Virus record (IMG/VR): IMGVR_UViG_3300022074_000025 | Location: 1-64,000 of that record | Source of the DNA: a virus | DNA: 64,000 nucleotides | Reading direction: 5' to 3' (one strand) | Shown: in pieces, positions 30,869-39,398 of the stretch | How positions within the stretch are numbered: position 1 is the first letter of the stretch | Layout of the letters: each line of letters starts with the position of its first letter | Notes under the pieces: generated by a model | Seen by the model: only the letters and a program-made list of their open reading frames with translations | Databases searched by the model: none | What the model was told of the DNA's origin: nothing | Made by a program: the position numbers and the translations under genes

Positions 30869-31887
30869 TATAGACTATTATATATTTCTATTAGTTGGGA
30901 GTTTTTGATTGTAGGAGAATCAATTGCTTGTAGTTGGTTTAGTACAATTTGATCTACGTTTTCAACTTGTATATCATTATTTGTATTCCAATCTGTAGCA
31001 TGTTCTTCTTTCTTTGCTGGCATGAGTGCAATCTCACGCAAGTCATACTGTTGTGCAAACGTTTCTTTAATATAGTTTGCTTCTTCATATGTAATACCTA
31101 CATCAAGTGTTACCCTACAGTGTGTTTTACTTGATAGTATTTTTTCAGGATTGTCAATAAGTTTACTTAAAGGTATTGTTCTATACTTTGGTGCATCTGG
31201 CCATTGTACAAATTCAGGTTGTCCTCCCCATTCTAAAAACATAAGACCACGTTCATCGTCCCATGCATCTGAGTAATTGTGTGGGAAGGCATTGCCTGTG
31301 TAAATGACGTTGCCATCTTGCTGTCGTTTGTGGAAGTGTCCGGAAAATACAAATTCTGGTTTTCTGAGATCATCAGCTTTTAGCCCATGTCCTAGATCAG
31401 GCATTTGTACCATTGCGTTCATATAGAACGAGGGGAGTTCAAAATGGCCAAACATGTATCGACATTCCACATGTTTTAATTTTTTCCATTCATCATCAAC
31501 TAACCACGGCACTATGGCAACGTCGTCTTTGACAAGTATATCATCTGTAACAACATGAATATTATCATATTCATCTGCCATTGGAATACTATGGATCTCT
31601 CGCTTCTCACGATAATATAAATCGTGATTACCCATAATCATATATACTTCGTCAAAACTTTCACTCAACCGACGTAAGTTACTTACTGTATAGTTGAGTG
31701 TAGATACATTGATTGTCGCCCTATGATGATGCCAATCTCCCATGAATATACACTTACGTATACCACGTTCATGGGCCTGGTTAATCATCCATATAATAAA
31801 ATCTTCACAGTCTTTGTTATGAAAGCGACTATTATTCTTCATACCAAAGTGAATGTCTGTAAAGACCACTACTTTATCGAATAGCAA
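30868..31887 (-). CDS. gp47: Recombination endonuclease subunit (Mre11/SbcD-like)
   Basis: 339 residues of a metallophosphoesterase nuclease. The metal-binding motifs are in order: DIHFG (residues 11-15), GDWHHH near 50, GNHD near 90 and SGHFHKR near 185. It pairs with gp46 as the nuclease of the end-processing complex. The start is TTG at 31885-31887 with AAGGAATAAG upstream; there is no in-frame ATG before the first catalytic motif. It lies 3 bases after the gp55 stop, in one early transcription unit with gp55 and gp46. Length matches T4 gp47 (339). Confidence 0.95.
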   Translation of the reverse strand: MLFDKVVVFTDIHFGMKNNSRFHNKDCEDFIIWMINQAHERGIRKCIFMGDWHHHRATINVSTLNYTVSNLRRLSESFDEVYMIMGNHDLYYREKREIHSIPMADEYDNIHVVTDDILVKDDVAIVPWLVDDEWKKLKHVECRYMFGHFELPSFYMNAMVQMPDLGHGLKADDLRKPEFVFSGHFHKRQQDGNVIYTGNAFPHNYSDAWDDERGLMFLEWGGQPEFVQWPDAPKYRTIPLSKLIDNPEKILSSKTHCRVTLDVGITYEEANYIKETFAQQYDLREIALMPAKKEEHATDWNTNNDIQVENVDQIVLNQLQAIDSPTIKNSQLIEIYNSL

Positions 31888-31890
31888 ATC

Positions 31891-32727
31891 TTATTCCTTA
31901 TTTGGGTTTGTGGCTTGCCTTGCTTCCCACTCTGCATTAAATGTTCGTGTAAAACTAGGGTTAAGTCCTTCTTCTTCTAATAAGTCGTCTCTGATGTTTT
32001 GATTACGTTTTTCTAAATTGAGAACACGGGTAAAACTGTTATTAACAGCCGCCGTATAATATGCAAATGGGTTTTGACTCTTAGCTTCGTTAAATTGTAA
32101 TCCAATTTGACTTAACTGAAGAATAGCCTGCCCACGCATCTCATCCACATACGTATATCCACGCCAGTTACCACGCATACTGTATCTATGGCATAGCATT
32201 AGATACATTTTTGCTAACTTATCGTTTGTCTTACCATGTGTAACACAGAAATGACCATCTGTCAAGTCTCCTTTCCAGTGGCTCCGTACTACTTCTTTCC
32301 AGTTATTACCAACAAGTGCATAATGCTTAAATGGTGGGAAGTTTACCTTTGTATGGTGATCTGCCTCGGTTTTGGGTGTGTTCTTCCTATCTTCTCTAGG
32401 AATATGTTCATATGTATTGACTCTCATTACAAGTTCTTTTTCAGTAATTGTATTAGGGTCAATAGCAAATTCAGCGGCTCTTGGTTTACGTTTTTTATCC
32501 CATAATCCCTTCTCCCACTGTAATACTGCTTCTTCATGTGCTAATTTTTGTAATCTTGATGCTCTATTCTGTTTTGCTTCTTCAATTCTATCGTTTGTTA
32601 TTTCTTCAACATTATCTAATATTAAATCATAAAAATAATAATTGTCATCATCACAGTAGCAATAGGTCATCTTAGACTTGTGTATTTCTAACAACATGTC
32701 TCTATTGTTTAGGTAATTTCTTGCCAT
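31891..32727 (-). CDS. gp55: Late-transcription sigma factor
   Basis: 278 residues. The C-terminal half matches the T4 gp55 late sigma family: YVDEMRGQAILQLSQIGLQF, QNPFAYYTAAVNNSFTRVLN and LEKRNQNIRDDLLEE (region-2-like, promoter -10 recognition and core binding). It directs host RNA polymerase to late TATAAATA-type promoters, which are abundant in this window. T4 gp55 has 185 residues; here ~90 extra residues are mostly N-terminal (CYCDDDNYYFYDL... and a charged helical stretch). The C-terminus is acidic but I cannot identify a clamp-binding tail by eye. The gene is driven by a near-consensus sigma70 promoter and leads the gp55-gp47-gp46 unit. Confidence 0.9.
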   Translation of the reverse strand: MARNYLNNRDMLLEIHKSKMTYCYCDDDNYYFYDLILDNVEEITNDRIEEAKQNRASRLQKLAHEEAVLQWEKGLWDKKRKPRAAEFAIDPNTITEKELVMRVNTYEHIPREDRKNTPKTEADHHTKVNFPPFKHYALVGNNWKEVVRSHWKGDLTDGHFCVTHGKTNDKLAKMYLMLCHRYSMRGNWRGYTYVDEMRGQAILQLSQIGLQFNEAKSQNPFAYYTAAVNNSFTRVLNLEKRNQNIRDDLLEEEGLNPSFTRTFNAEWEARQATNPNKE

Positions 32728-32753
32728 TGCTATTCCTTATCTGTACACCTTAC

Positions 32754-32782
32754 ATTGTATACGCTAAGTTATTGATTGTCAA
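32754..32782 (-). promoter_or_regulatory. Early sigma70 promoter for gp55-gp47-gp46
   Basis: On the minus strand TTGACA (32777-32782), a 17-base spacer and TACAAT (32754-32759), matching the sigma70 consensus at 11 of 12 positions. The predicted start is about 20 bases before the gp55 ATG. Confidence 0.8.
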
Positions 32783-32796
32783 GCACTTTTCTTGAG

Positions 32797-32804
32797 TATA
32801 AATA
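32797..32804 (+). promoter_or_regulatory. Late promoter box TATAAATA
   Basis: A perfect late box, 17 bases before the ATG of the nucleotidyltransferase gene, followed by AGGAGAACG as ribosome site. It is back to back with the gp55 early promoter and starts the baseplate operon. Confidence 0.8.
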
Positions 32805-32821
32805 CAATATAGGAGAACGAA

Positions 32822-33430
32822 ATGCGATATTCCGATTTATTAACCGAAGCAACCACAAATCGTGTCACTGTTTTTTATGGTGGTAGATTTCAACCCATGC
32901 ATAAAGGACATTTTGCATTATACCAGAGTTTAGCACAACGCTTTGGTGCTGACAATGTATTTATCGCCTCCACTTTTGGGCAAAAGCAACAGGCTATGCA
33001 TAAGTCTGGTGACTTTACTACTGATCCTTTTACGTTTGAAGAAAAGGCAAGTATTGCAAATGAAATGTTTGGTATTCCAACTGACAAGTTTGTAAACACA
33101 CAACCTTATAGACCTGAACAGGTAAAAGTAGGGAGAAGTGATTCAGAATATGCATTAGTACTTGCATTTAGTGAAAAAGACGCAGGACGTCTTAAATCTG
33201 GAGGTGTACTTGCACCATTACCAGATGACACAAGCAAATTACAGACACCAGATGAGAATCGTGTATACTTTGTAACAATGCCAGTAAATGAAGGTGGCAT
33301 GAGTGCAACAGATTTTCGTCAAACAATGGCAAGTGAAAAACCTGAAGCAGAAAAGAAAAAAGTGTTCCAAGCGTTTTTTGGTCAAATGAATGAACGTGTA
33401 TTTAAGTTTATTGAAAATAGGTTAACATAA
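32822..33430 (+). CDS. Nucleotidyltransferase (NMN adenylyltransferase-like)
   Basis: 202 residues. YGGRFQPMHKGHFALYQSL near residues 19-37 is the GxFxPxHxGH nucleotide-binding motif of the cytidylyltransferase/NMNAT superfamily, and GGMSATDFRQTM near 157-168 fits the C-terminal SxTxxR-type motif. Members transfer AMP or CMP to substrates such as nicotinamide mononucleotide, pantetheine phosphate or sugar phosphates; the substrate here cannot be read from sequence. It is the first gene behind a perfect late promoter, sharing one base with the next baseplate gene. An NAD-related enzyme could serve NAD salvage late in infection; alternatively the domain helps virion assembly. Confidence 0.75.
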   Translation: MRYSDLLTEATTNRVTVFYGGRFQPMHKGHFALYQSLAQRFGADNVFIASTFGQKQQAMHKSGDFTTDPFTFEEKASIANEMFGIPTDKFVNTQPYRPEQVKVGRSDSEYALVLAFSEKDAGRLKSGGVLAPLPDDTSKLQTPDENRVYFVTMPVNEGGMSATDFRQTMASEKPEAEKKKVFQAFFGQMNERVFKFIENRLT

Positions 33431-35322
33431 TGGCAGATACATATCCTCAGGGTAAAACCACCGTAACTAAGAAAAAGGTAGTAGGTACTATTTCAGGCCT
33501 TAACATGTACACTGTTAAGAAAGAAGATCCTGCGTACCGTGATATAAAAGCCAAATTAGTTGCTAAAAGATTAAAACGTTCAGGTATTGATGTACGTACA
33601 AAAGATAATCCTGATGGCAGAATGATTCCAACAGGATATACAACACGAGGCGATATTCGTCTAGTAGATTCCCAAAACACATCACCTGACTATCCTGACG
33701 GTAAGCCATATGATTATCCAAAAAGCCGTAGTATTCCTGGACACAGTTATCTTAAAAGAAGGCGTGATGAAGGCTATATTGACACTGTTGCCACAGGTAG
33801 ATATAGATCCGGAATCATCGAAGGAACAATTGAACCTGTTGAATCAGCCAAAGGATCTACCTATAATGTAGAGAAAAAAGAAGTTTCAGTAGAAGTAGAG
33901 GTAAAGAATACAGGTGCCGCAAAAACTGACCAACGTGGCGGACAAGGCACAAGTGATGATAATAAGGATGCTATAGCCGCCGCAGAAGAAGAAAATGCTA
34001 TAGCAAGTGGAAGTTCACTTGATGGTTCAGGTGGAGCACACATACCTTCTGGAGGAATTACTCCAAGACAACAGGACGCACTTTCTGGTAGAGGAGAATT
34101 TGCTCCTGACTCAGAATTTGAAGCACCACCAGGCTCACAGTACGAATCGCAAATCGATGTAGAAAAGGATCCGAATAGAGCACCAGTATTGGTGTTTAAT
34201 GAACTTGATGAGGCGGGCCAAAGAATACCTAATACAGGTGGCATTAAATATCTCACAAAAGAAGAGGCGATAAAATTAAATGAAGAAGGTTTAATTAAAG
34301 ACAGTTTACTTGAAGATCATATAAAAATAATTGATGCTCAGAACAAACTAGCTGATAAAGGTGAGTTTCCATTTGATAGAGAGAAATATATTATTACACC
34401 TGATGGTAAATTAATACCTAAGAACAATGTATCTAAAGATGCAGATGGTAATTATAGAGATATTACAACTGGCAGTGCATTCACAGGATTCGATGGTGAA
34501 AATGTCACTAAAGAAGAAGTAACAAATCAACCAAGAGGACCAAGAGTAAAACAAAGTATTGCTGGTGTACCTGGAGAACATAAAGTTAGACTATATACAA
34601 AAAATCCTTCATGGTTAGAAAAAACATTAGAAACATTAAAAAAGACTGGCAACGGAATTGTATTTCCATATACGCCAACAATAAACGTCAATCATAGTGC
34701 AAACTATGGAACATATGATATTAATCAAAGCGTTGAACAACCACACTTTTATAGTATGACTCCTAATGTGTCACTTCAGCTGACTGCTGTATTCACAGCA
34801 AACACTCTAACAGAAGCAGAGTATATGCTTGCATGTATGCATTTTTTACGCACAGCAACTAAGAGCGATTTCGGGGCATATAACAATGGACTTAGAAGAA
34901 CTGATGCAGGCACACCGCCTCCCGTTCTAGTTTTTAATGGTTATGGAACAGAAATGTTTAACAATATTCCTGTAATTGTTAGAAGTGTAAACTTTACTTT
35001 ACCTGAAGATGTAGATTACGTTTCAATACAAACACAAGCGGCACAATTTTTGGAAGGTGGATTTGTAGACGTAACTAACCTAGATGCAAATGGTAATAAT
35101 ATACAAAATGAATTACAAACTCAGGATAATGCCGGTGGCGATATAACTGAATCTTTTGAAAAACAACCAGACGTTAATATTCCAGCTGAGTCATCAACAG
35201 TACCAACAAGTATATTGTTTAGTATTGACCTTGCACCACAGCATCCACCTGGCCAGTTACGTGACGAGTGGAACTTTAAAGACTATGCGTCAGGAGACTT
35301 ATTGAGGAAAGGTTATATCTAA
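33430..35322 (+). CDS. gp48: Baseplate tail-tube cap protein, gp48-like
   Basis: 630 residues. The long N-terminal part (~1-370) is hydrophilic and probably disordered in places (Gly/Asp/Glu/Ser-rich). The C-terminal part has IVFPYTPTINVNHSANYG near 411, then FTANTLTEAEYMLACMHFLR and GTPPPVLVFNGYGTEMF with PVIVRSVNFTLPEDVDYV. I associate this order with the gp48/gp54 tail-tube connector family of T4-like marine phages. Such proteins cap the baseplate hub and start tail-tube polymerisation. gp54 is the alternative name. Located directly before gp53 in a run of overlapping baseplate genes. Longer than T4 gp48 (364). Confidence 0.65.
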   Translation: MADTYPQGKTTVTKKKVVGTISGLNMYTVKKEDPAYRDIKAKLVAKRLKRSGIDVRTKDNPDGRMIPTGYTTRGDIRLVDSQNTSPDYPDGKPYDYPKSRSIPGHSYLKRRRDEGYIDTVATGRYRSGIIEGTIEPVESAKGSTYNVEKKEVSVEVEVKNTGAAKTDQRGGQGTSDDNKDAIAAAEEENAIASGSSLDGSGGAHIPSGGITPRQQDALSGRGEFAPDSEFEAPPGSQYESQIDVEKDPNRAPVLVFNELDEAGQRIPNTGGIKYLTKEEAIKLNEEGLIKDSLLEDHIKIIDAQNKLADKGEFPFDREKYIITPDGKLIPKNNVSKDADGNYRDITTGSAFTGFDGENVTKEEVTNQPRGPRVKQSIAGVPGEHKVRLYTKNPSWLEKTLETLKKTGNGIVFPYTPTINVNHSANYGTYDINQSVEQPHFYSMTPNVSLQLTAVFTANTLTEAEYMLACMHFLRTATKSDFGAYNNGLRRTDAGTPPPVLVFNGYGTEMFNNIPVIVRSVNFTLPEDVDYVSIQTQAAQFLEGGFVDVTNLDANGNNIQNELQTQDNAGGDITESFEKQPDVNIPAESSTVPTSILFSIDLAPQHPPGQLRDEWNFKDYASGDLLRKGYI

Positions 35323-35609
35323 TGACAACAATTTATAGACCTGATAGTAATTTCAGAAATAACAGAATTGTTAATGGTAAATATCTCAGTATAACAGATG
35401 AACTTGTTTCTAACAAAGCAGATGTAGTTACAAGCCCTCTGATTGTTGAAGCAAAATACGACCAAAGACCAGATGTTCTAGCAAACGATCTTTATGGAAA
35501 TTCAAGACTTTGGTGGGTGTTTGCAGAATTTAATCAAGACAAATTAGTTGATCCTATCCTAGATCTAAAAGCAGGTATGGAACTTCAAGTTCCAGAAAAA
35601 TTCTCATAA
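35322..35609 (+). CDS. gp53: Baseplate wedge protein, gp53-like
   Basis: 95 residues. The block YDQRPDVLANDLYGNSRLWWVFAEFN is the core of the gp53 baseplate wedge family, followed by a short LKAGMELQVPEKF end that resembles a LysM-like turn. T4 gp53 (196 residues) joins neighbouring wedges during baseplate assembly; this is a short version. The ATG overlaps the previous stop by one base and the stop overlaps the next ATG. Confidence 0.8.
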   Translation: MTTIYRPDSNFRNNRIVNGKYLSITDELVSNKADVVTSPLIVEAKYDQRPDVLANDLYGNSRLWWVFAEFNQDKLVDPILDLKAGMELQVPEKFS

Positions 35610-37456
35610 TGTACAAAACAAATATAAATGGAAATTGGAACAGTAGTGTTAACCTTGCTGGATATAAACTTACGTTATATCTTGTTAAGAAACCATTGTG
35701 GAATTCACCAGATGCTCTTGCTAACGATAGTGGATCTATCCAAAAAGGTGATGCAATTATTATTGCAGAGACTGGTGCAACTACAGTTTTTAGTATAGAC
35801 AATGTAAACCTAACAACATTTATTAGAGGTGGACAAAAGAACGTAGATGCATCTACGGGTGTTGTACAGTTTCAATTACAAGAAGTATTAGGATTTAATT
35901 TTCTTGATAAAATTTTAGCAGTATCATCTATATTTGGATTTTCTACAATAGCAAGTGCAAATTATGTATTAAAGGTAGAGTTTGTAGGTAGAGATCCTGA
36001 AACTGATTTACGTGTGCAGTATCCTAATATTTTCCTTTATAGTTTAGTATTTCAGGAGATACAAGCAAGTGTTTCTGAATCAGGAACAACATATGATATA
36101 ATTGCACTTAACAATCAACGTATGGCAAAATATCAATCAAGTGTTTATACAAATGTTGAAATTCAAGATTTCACTACCGTTGCAGATTTTATTAAAGCAA
36201 CAGAACGTGCATGTAACAAATATGAAGAAGACATGAGCAAGCAGGATCAAGGTAATCCACAGCCAAGAAAGCATTGGAAAATTAAATTAGCACCTGAACT
36301 TGCTGGTATTGAACGAGAAGCCGTAACTGCTGACACTCGTGTTGATCATGGATTGAGAGTAGCGGCTGGTATGGCCCGCTCATCAGTAGCATCAATAAAC
36401 TTAGCAGAGAGTCCAATGCAAGGTACAGGTGATACTGGTACTGCTACAAAAATGACACAAAATGAAAAAGGTACTCGTGATGCTATTATAAATCAAAACA
36501 CAAACGTTGCTGATTATTTAGAAGTTATGATTACACGAAACAGTCCAGTGTTTAATCAGTATTCAGCAAAACAGAAAAAATTAATTGGACAGGTACCAAT
36601 AATTAGAGCAAGTACAGAAGTAAAACAACTTGACAAGAATGATCCTAGAACTAACACTCCAGAAGTTGAGATTACAATTACAGTAGGTTTATTCAGAGAT
36701 TCAACACACCCTGATGTAGACGCAAAGAAACAAGAAGAACACATTACAAATAAACAAAAACAGCAGACTTATGCTTCAGCAATATCTGAGAGTATTGTTA
36801 AAAAATACTTTTGGTTATACTCAGGACAAAATACTGAAGTCATGGGTTTTGATCTAAATGTAAATAACACATTTTTTATTGCACAAGATCCTAACCAAGG
36901 ACAAAATTATCCTGAAACAAGTCAAATGAAAGTGCCTAGTCAACCACTTCGTGCAACAACTATTGCACCTGGACAACGTGCATTCCTAAGTCAAATAGAA
37001 GTAGATCGTATTCCTATTGAACGTGTACAGTATGGTGTTGAAGCAACAGGTAGTAAAGCACAGAATACAAATGAAGAAACTGGTACTGCATTAGATGCGA
37101 TGCATGATAGAAATATGGCAAGGCGTGAAGAAGACTTCTTAAATATGACATTAGAAATTAAAGGTGATCCATTCTGGATGGGTACAGGTACTACTATCTC
37201 AGGTACTGAAGTACAACTCCAGGACTTACAAAACTCTACAATCTATATTGCCTTTCTAACTTATAGACCAGAAGAAAGTGTTGCATATACAGAAAATCAA
37301 AGAAGAGGTGGGTTGGATACTGCGGCAAGTGGAATATATGAAGTTTTTAAAGCAGATCAAAAATTAGCAGGCGGACAGTTTACACAGACGTTATCATGTA
37401 TTAGGAATAGAAACTTTAGTACATACCTAATGCAAAATGAACTGGAGAATTTATAA
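35609..37456 (+). CDS. Baseplate hub-position structural protein, 615 residues
   Basis: Beta-rich at the N-terminus (residues 1-190, with YVLKVEFVGRDPETDLRVQY and YDIIALNNQRMAKYQ), then a helical and mixed region with VADFIKATERACNKYEE, and a C-terminal domain with VAYTENQRRGGLDTA. It lies between gp53 and the gp5-like spike, where a gp27-type hub protein is expected in T4-like phages, and the family usually provides the trimeric hub that carries the spike. Homology to gp27 is not clear by eye. Overlaps both neighbours by one base. Confidence 0.55.
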   Translation: MYKTNINGNWNSSVNLAGYKLTLYLVKKPLWNSPDALANDSGSIQKGDAIIIAETGATTVFSIDNVNLTTFIRGGQKNVDASTGVVQFQLQEVLGFNFLDKILAVSSIFGFSTIASANYVLKVEFVGRDPETDLRVQYPNIFLYSLVFQEIQASVSESGTTYDIIALNNQRMAKYQSSVYTNVEIQDFTTVADFIKATERACNKYEEDMSKQDQGNPQPRKHWKIKLAPELAGIEREAVTADTRVDHGLRVAAGMARSSVASINLAESPMQGTGDTGTATKMTQNEKGTRDAIINQNTNVADYLEVMITRNSPVFNQYSAKQKKLIGQVPIIRASTEVKQLDKNDPRTNTPEVEITITVGLFRDSTHPDVDAKKQEEHITNKQKQQTYASAISESIVKKYFWLYSGQNTEVMGFDLNVNNTFFIAQDPNQGQNYPETSQMKVPSQPLRATTIAPGQRAFLSQIEVDRIPIERVQYGVEATGSKAQNTNEETGTALDAMHDRNMARREEDFLNMTLEIKGDPFWMGTGTTISGTEVQLQDLQNSTIYIAFLTYRPEESVAYTENQRRGGLDTAASGIYEVFKADQKLAGGQFTQTLSCIRNRNFSTYLMQNELENL

Positions 37457-38673
37457 TGGCATATCAAAGTACAAATAGTAGAACACCTGAGAAAGTTAAA
37501 CAGGGTGGACTTGGTGGAGTTAATCTTCTAAACGGTGTATATGTTGGCACAGTAGTTGCCAATGATGATTCAATTTACACTGGTAGAATTAAAGTACACT
37601 TTCCTGAATTTGGTTCAGGTGGTGCGCCATACCATGTTTTATTAGTTACACCATTTGGAGGTTACACAAGTCCTAAAGAAGCAAGTGGTGATCCAACACA
37701 GTATGGTGCAGATGAGTCAGTAGAGGGTGGTGCTCCAAAAAGTTACGGCATGTGGCCACAACCACCGGCTATAGGTACAGAAGTTATATGTGCATTTACA
37801 TCAAGACATAATGTTGGATACCTCTTAGGAAGTGCTATAGGTATTGATAGAAACCATATGATGGGCGGTAAAGCAAGTGCATTAAACTATGCACAACAAG
37901 GCACCATTTTACCAGTATCTGAAAAAAATCCTTATGATCAAAACGATCCAGATACTAAACCAGCTGATCCAACAGGAAGCCAAAAACTAATTGATCAAGG
38001 ATTAGAAAACGACTTTGTACGTGGACATAGTATGAGCAGTGCAAGACGTGAGTCACCTAGTAGAGTTTTCGGACTTACAACATCTGATGGCCATGTTATT
38101 TCAATGGACGATGGTGATGCAGAAGGTAATAGTAAAAATATTAGAATACGCACCAGAGGCGGAGCCCAAGTATTAATGGATGATGCAACACAAATTGTAT
38201 TCATTACAAATCATAATGGTAATGCATATATTGAAATGGACGCTGATGGTAGAATAGATGTATATAGTCAAAAAGATATAAGTTATCATGCTGAAGGTGA
38301 TTTTAATCTTCATGCTAAAGGTAATATTAACATGCAGGCAGACAACGGTGTACAAATTAAAAGTATTGGTGCAGACGGAATTAAAGTTGAAGCAACTGCT
38401 GGCGACTATGATTTATTTGCCGCTAAAGATTTTAAATTTGAAGCAGGACAAAATGGAAATATGATTGCGGCCGGTAACTATAAAGAACAGGCAGGACGTA
38501 TTGATATGAATGGTCCTGCACCAACACCAGCAACTAAAATTGAAATGAATCAATTAGTTGAAAACACAAATGTACTTGAAAGTGCAGGTACTAGAGTGCC
38601 AGAGCACCATCCGTGGAAAGGTGCTACAGGAGTACAAGAGAAATTTAATGTTGCAAAAGGTAATACAAACTAA
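37456..38673 (+). CDS. gp5: Baseplate central spike protein, gp5-like without lysozyme
   Basis: 405 residues. Residues ~20-140 form a gp5/VgrG-type OB fold (GVYVGTVVANDDSIYTGRIK, MWPQPPAIGTEVICAF, GYLLGSAIG). Residues ~210-330 have the repeating beta pattern of the spike helix (SMDDGDAEGNSKNIRIRTRG, DISYHAEGDFNLHAKGNINM, NGVQIKSIGADGIKVEAT). The protein forms the membrane-piercing needle at the hub centre. Unlike T4 gp5 (575 residues) there is no lysozyme domain between OB fold and needle; a lysozyme-like protein is instead encoded by the next gene, whose ATG overlaps this stop. Confidence 0.85.
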   Translation: MAYQSTNSRTPEKVKQGGLGGVNLLNGVYVGTVVANDDSIYTGRIKVHFPEFGSGGAPYHVLLVTPFGGYTSPKEASGDPTQYGADESVEGGAPKSYGMWPQPPAIGTEVICAFTSRHNVGYLLGSAIGIDRNHMMGGKASALNYAQQGTILPVSEKNPYDQNDPDTKPADPTGSQKLIDQGLENDFVRGHSMSSARRESPSRVFGLTTSDGHVISMDDGDAEGNSKNIRIRTRGGAQVLMDDATQIVFITNHNGNAYIEMDADGRIDVYSQKDISYHAEGDFNLHAKGNINMQADNGVQIKSIGADGIKVEATAGDYDLFAAKDFKFEAGQNGNMIAAGNYKEQAGRIDMNGPAPTPATKIEMNQLVENTNVLESAGTRVPEHHPWKGATGVQEKFNVAKGNTN

Positions 38674-39398
38674 TGGAATTTAAACTCTCTTCAATACTTA
38701 CAGAACAGGATCTAATAGAATTTGACTTATACACAAAAAAGTCTGAGTCAATGGTTGATGATCTTAAGGATTTAAAAAACCTTGAAGCAAGTTCACAACT
38801 TATTAATTTTTTAATCCGAGAACAGGAATGGCAAGGATATCAATATGGCAGTGGACTTGTAATTGGATATGGTACATCAGAAAAAATTAATGATATTGGA
38901 CTTACAGAATCTGAAGCGTTTAGTTTTTGGATAGATAAATTTAAGTTCACAGAAAGAAAATTTAAAGGTATACTTGGAAACATTTCTCAGTTGACACAGA
39001 CACAATATGATGCTATGCTTAGTTTATATTATCACACTGGAGATATTTTTAGTGTAGGAACAGCATCACGCAAGTTTCAAATACAACAATACATTGAAAC
39101 AAGACAATGGCAATGGTATGCTTCTGCACTAATATTAAGTGGCTTTCAACGCAACATTAGGCAGGGTGAAGCCAAGATAATGATGCTTGGTGATTACGGT
39201 AGAAATAAAGATAGAAGTATAATTAAGGCTGAGGGTATTCAAAAGATAAGACAATTATATCCTAACAGATTTATAAACGACATAGCAAAAGAACAAGCAG
39301 AGTATGTTTACTATGCAGAAACCAAAAGGTTTCTGCCCAAAATGACACAAACAAGAATGAGGCGTATAGTGGCACTATACCAGGAGAACAATGCCTAA
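38673..39398 (+). CDS. Lysozyme-like (GH24-type) protein
   Basis: 241 residues. Residues ~48-125 resemble the start of a GH24 phage lysozyme: REQEWQGYQYGSGLVIGYG (compare E-G...TxGxG) and LTQTQYDAMLSLYYHTGDIF (compare LTxxQxDALxSFxFNxG). The Glu is present, but the expected catalytic Asp and Thr positions look changed (GLVIGYG rather than TIGxG), so activity is uncertain. It directly follows the gp5-like spike, suggesting a tail lysozyme encoded apart from gp5. No signal peptide or membrane segment. It overlaps the methyltransferase gene by 8 bases. Alternative: a structural protein derived from a lysozyme. Confidence 0.6.
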   Translation: MEFKLSSILTEQDLIEFDLYTKKSESMVDDLKDLKNLEASSQLINFLIREQEWQGYQYGSGLVIGYGTSEKINDIGLTESEAFSFWIDKFKFTERKFKGILGNISQLTQTQYDAMLSLYYHTGDIFSVGTASRKFQIQQYIETRQWQWYASALILSGFQRNIRQGEAKIMMLGDYGRNKDRSIIKAEGIQKIRQLYPNRFINDIAKEQAEYVYYAETKRFLPKMTQTRMRRIVALYQENNA

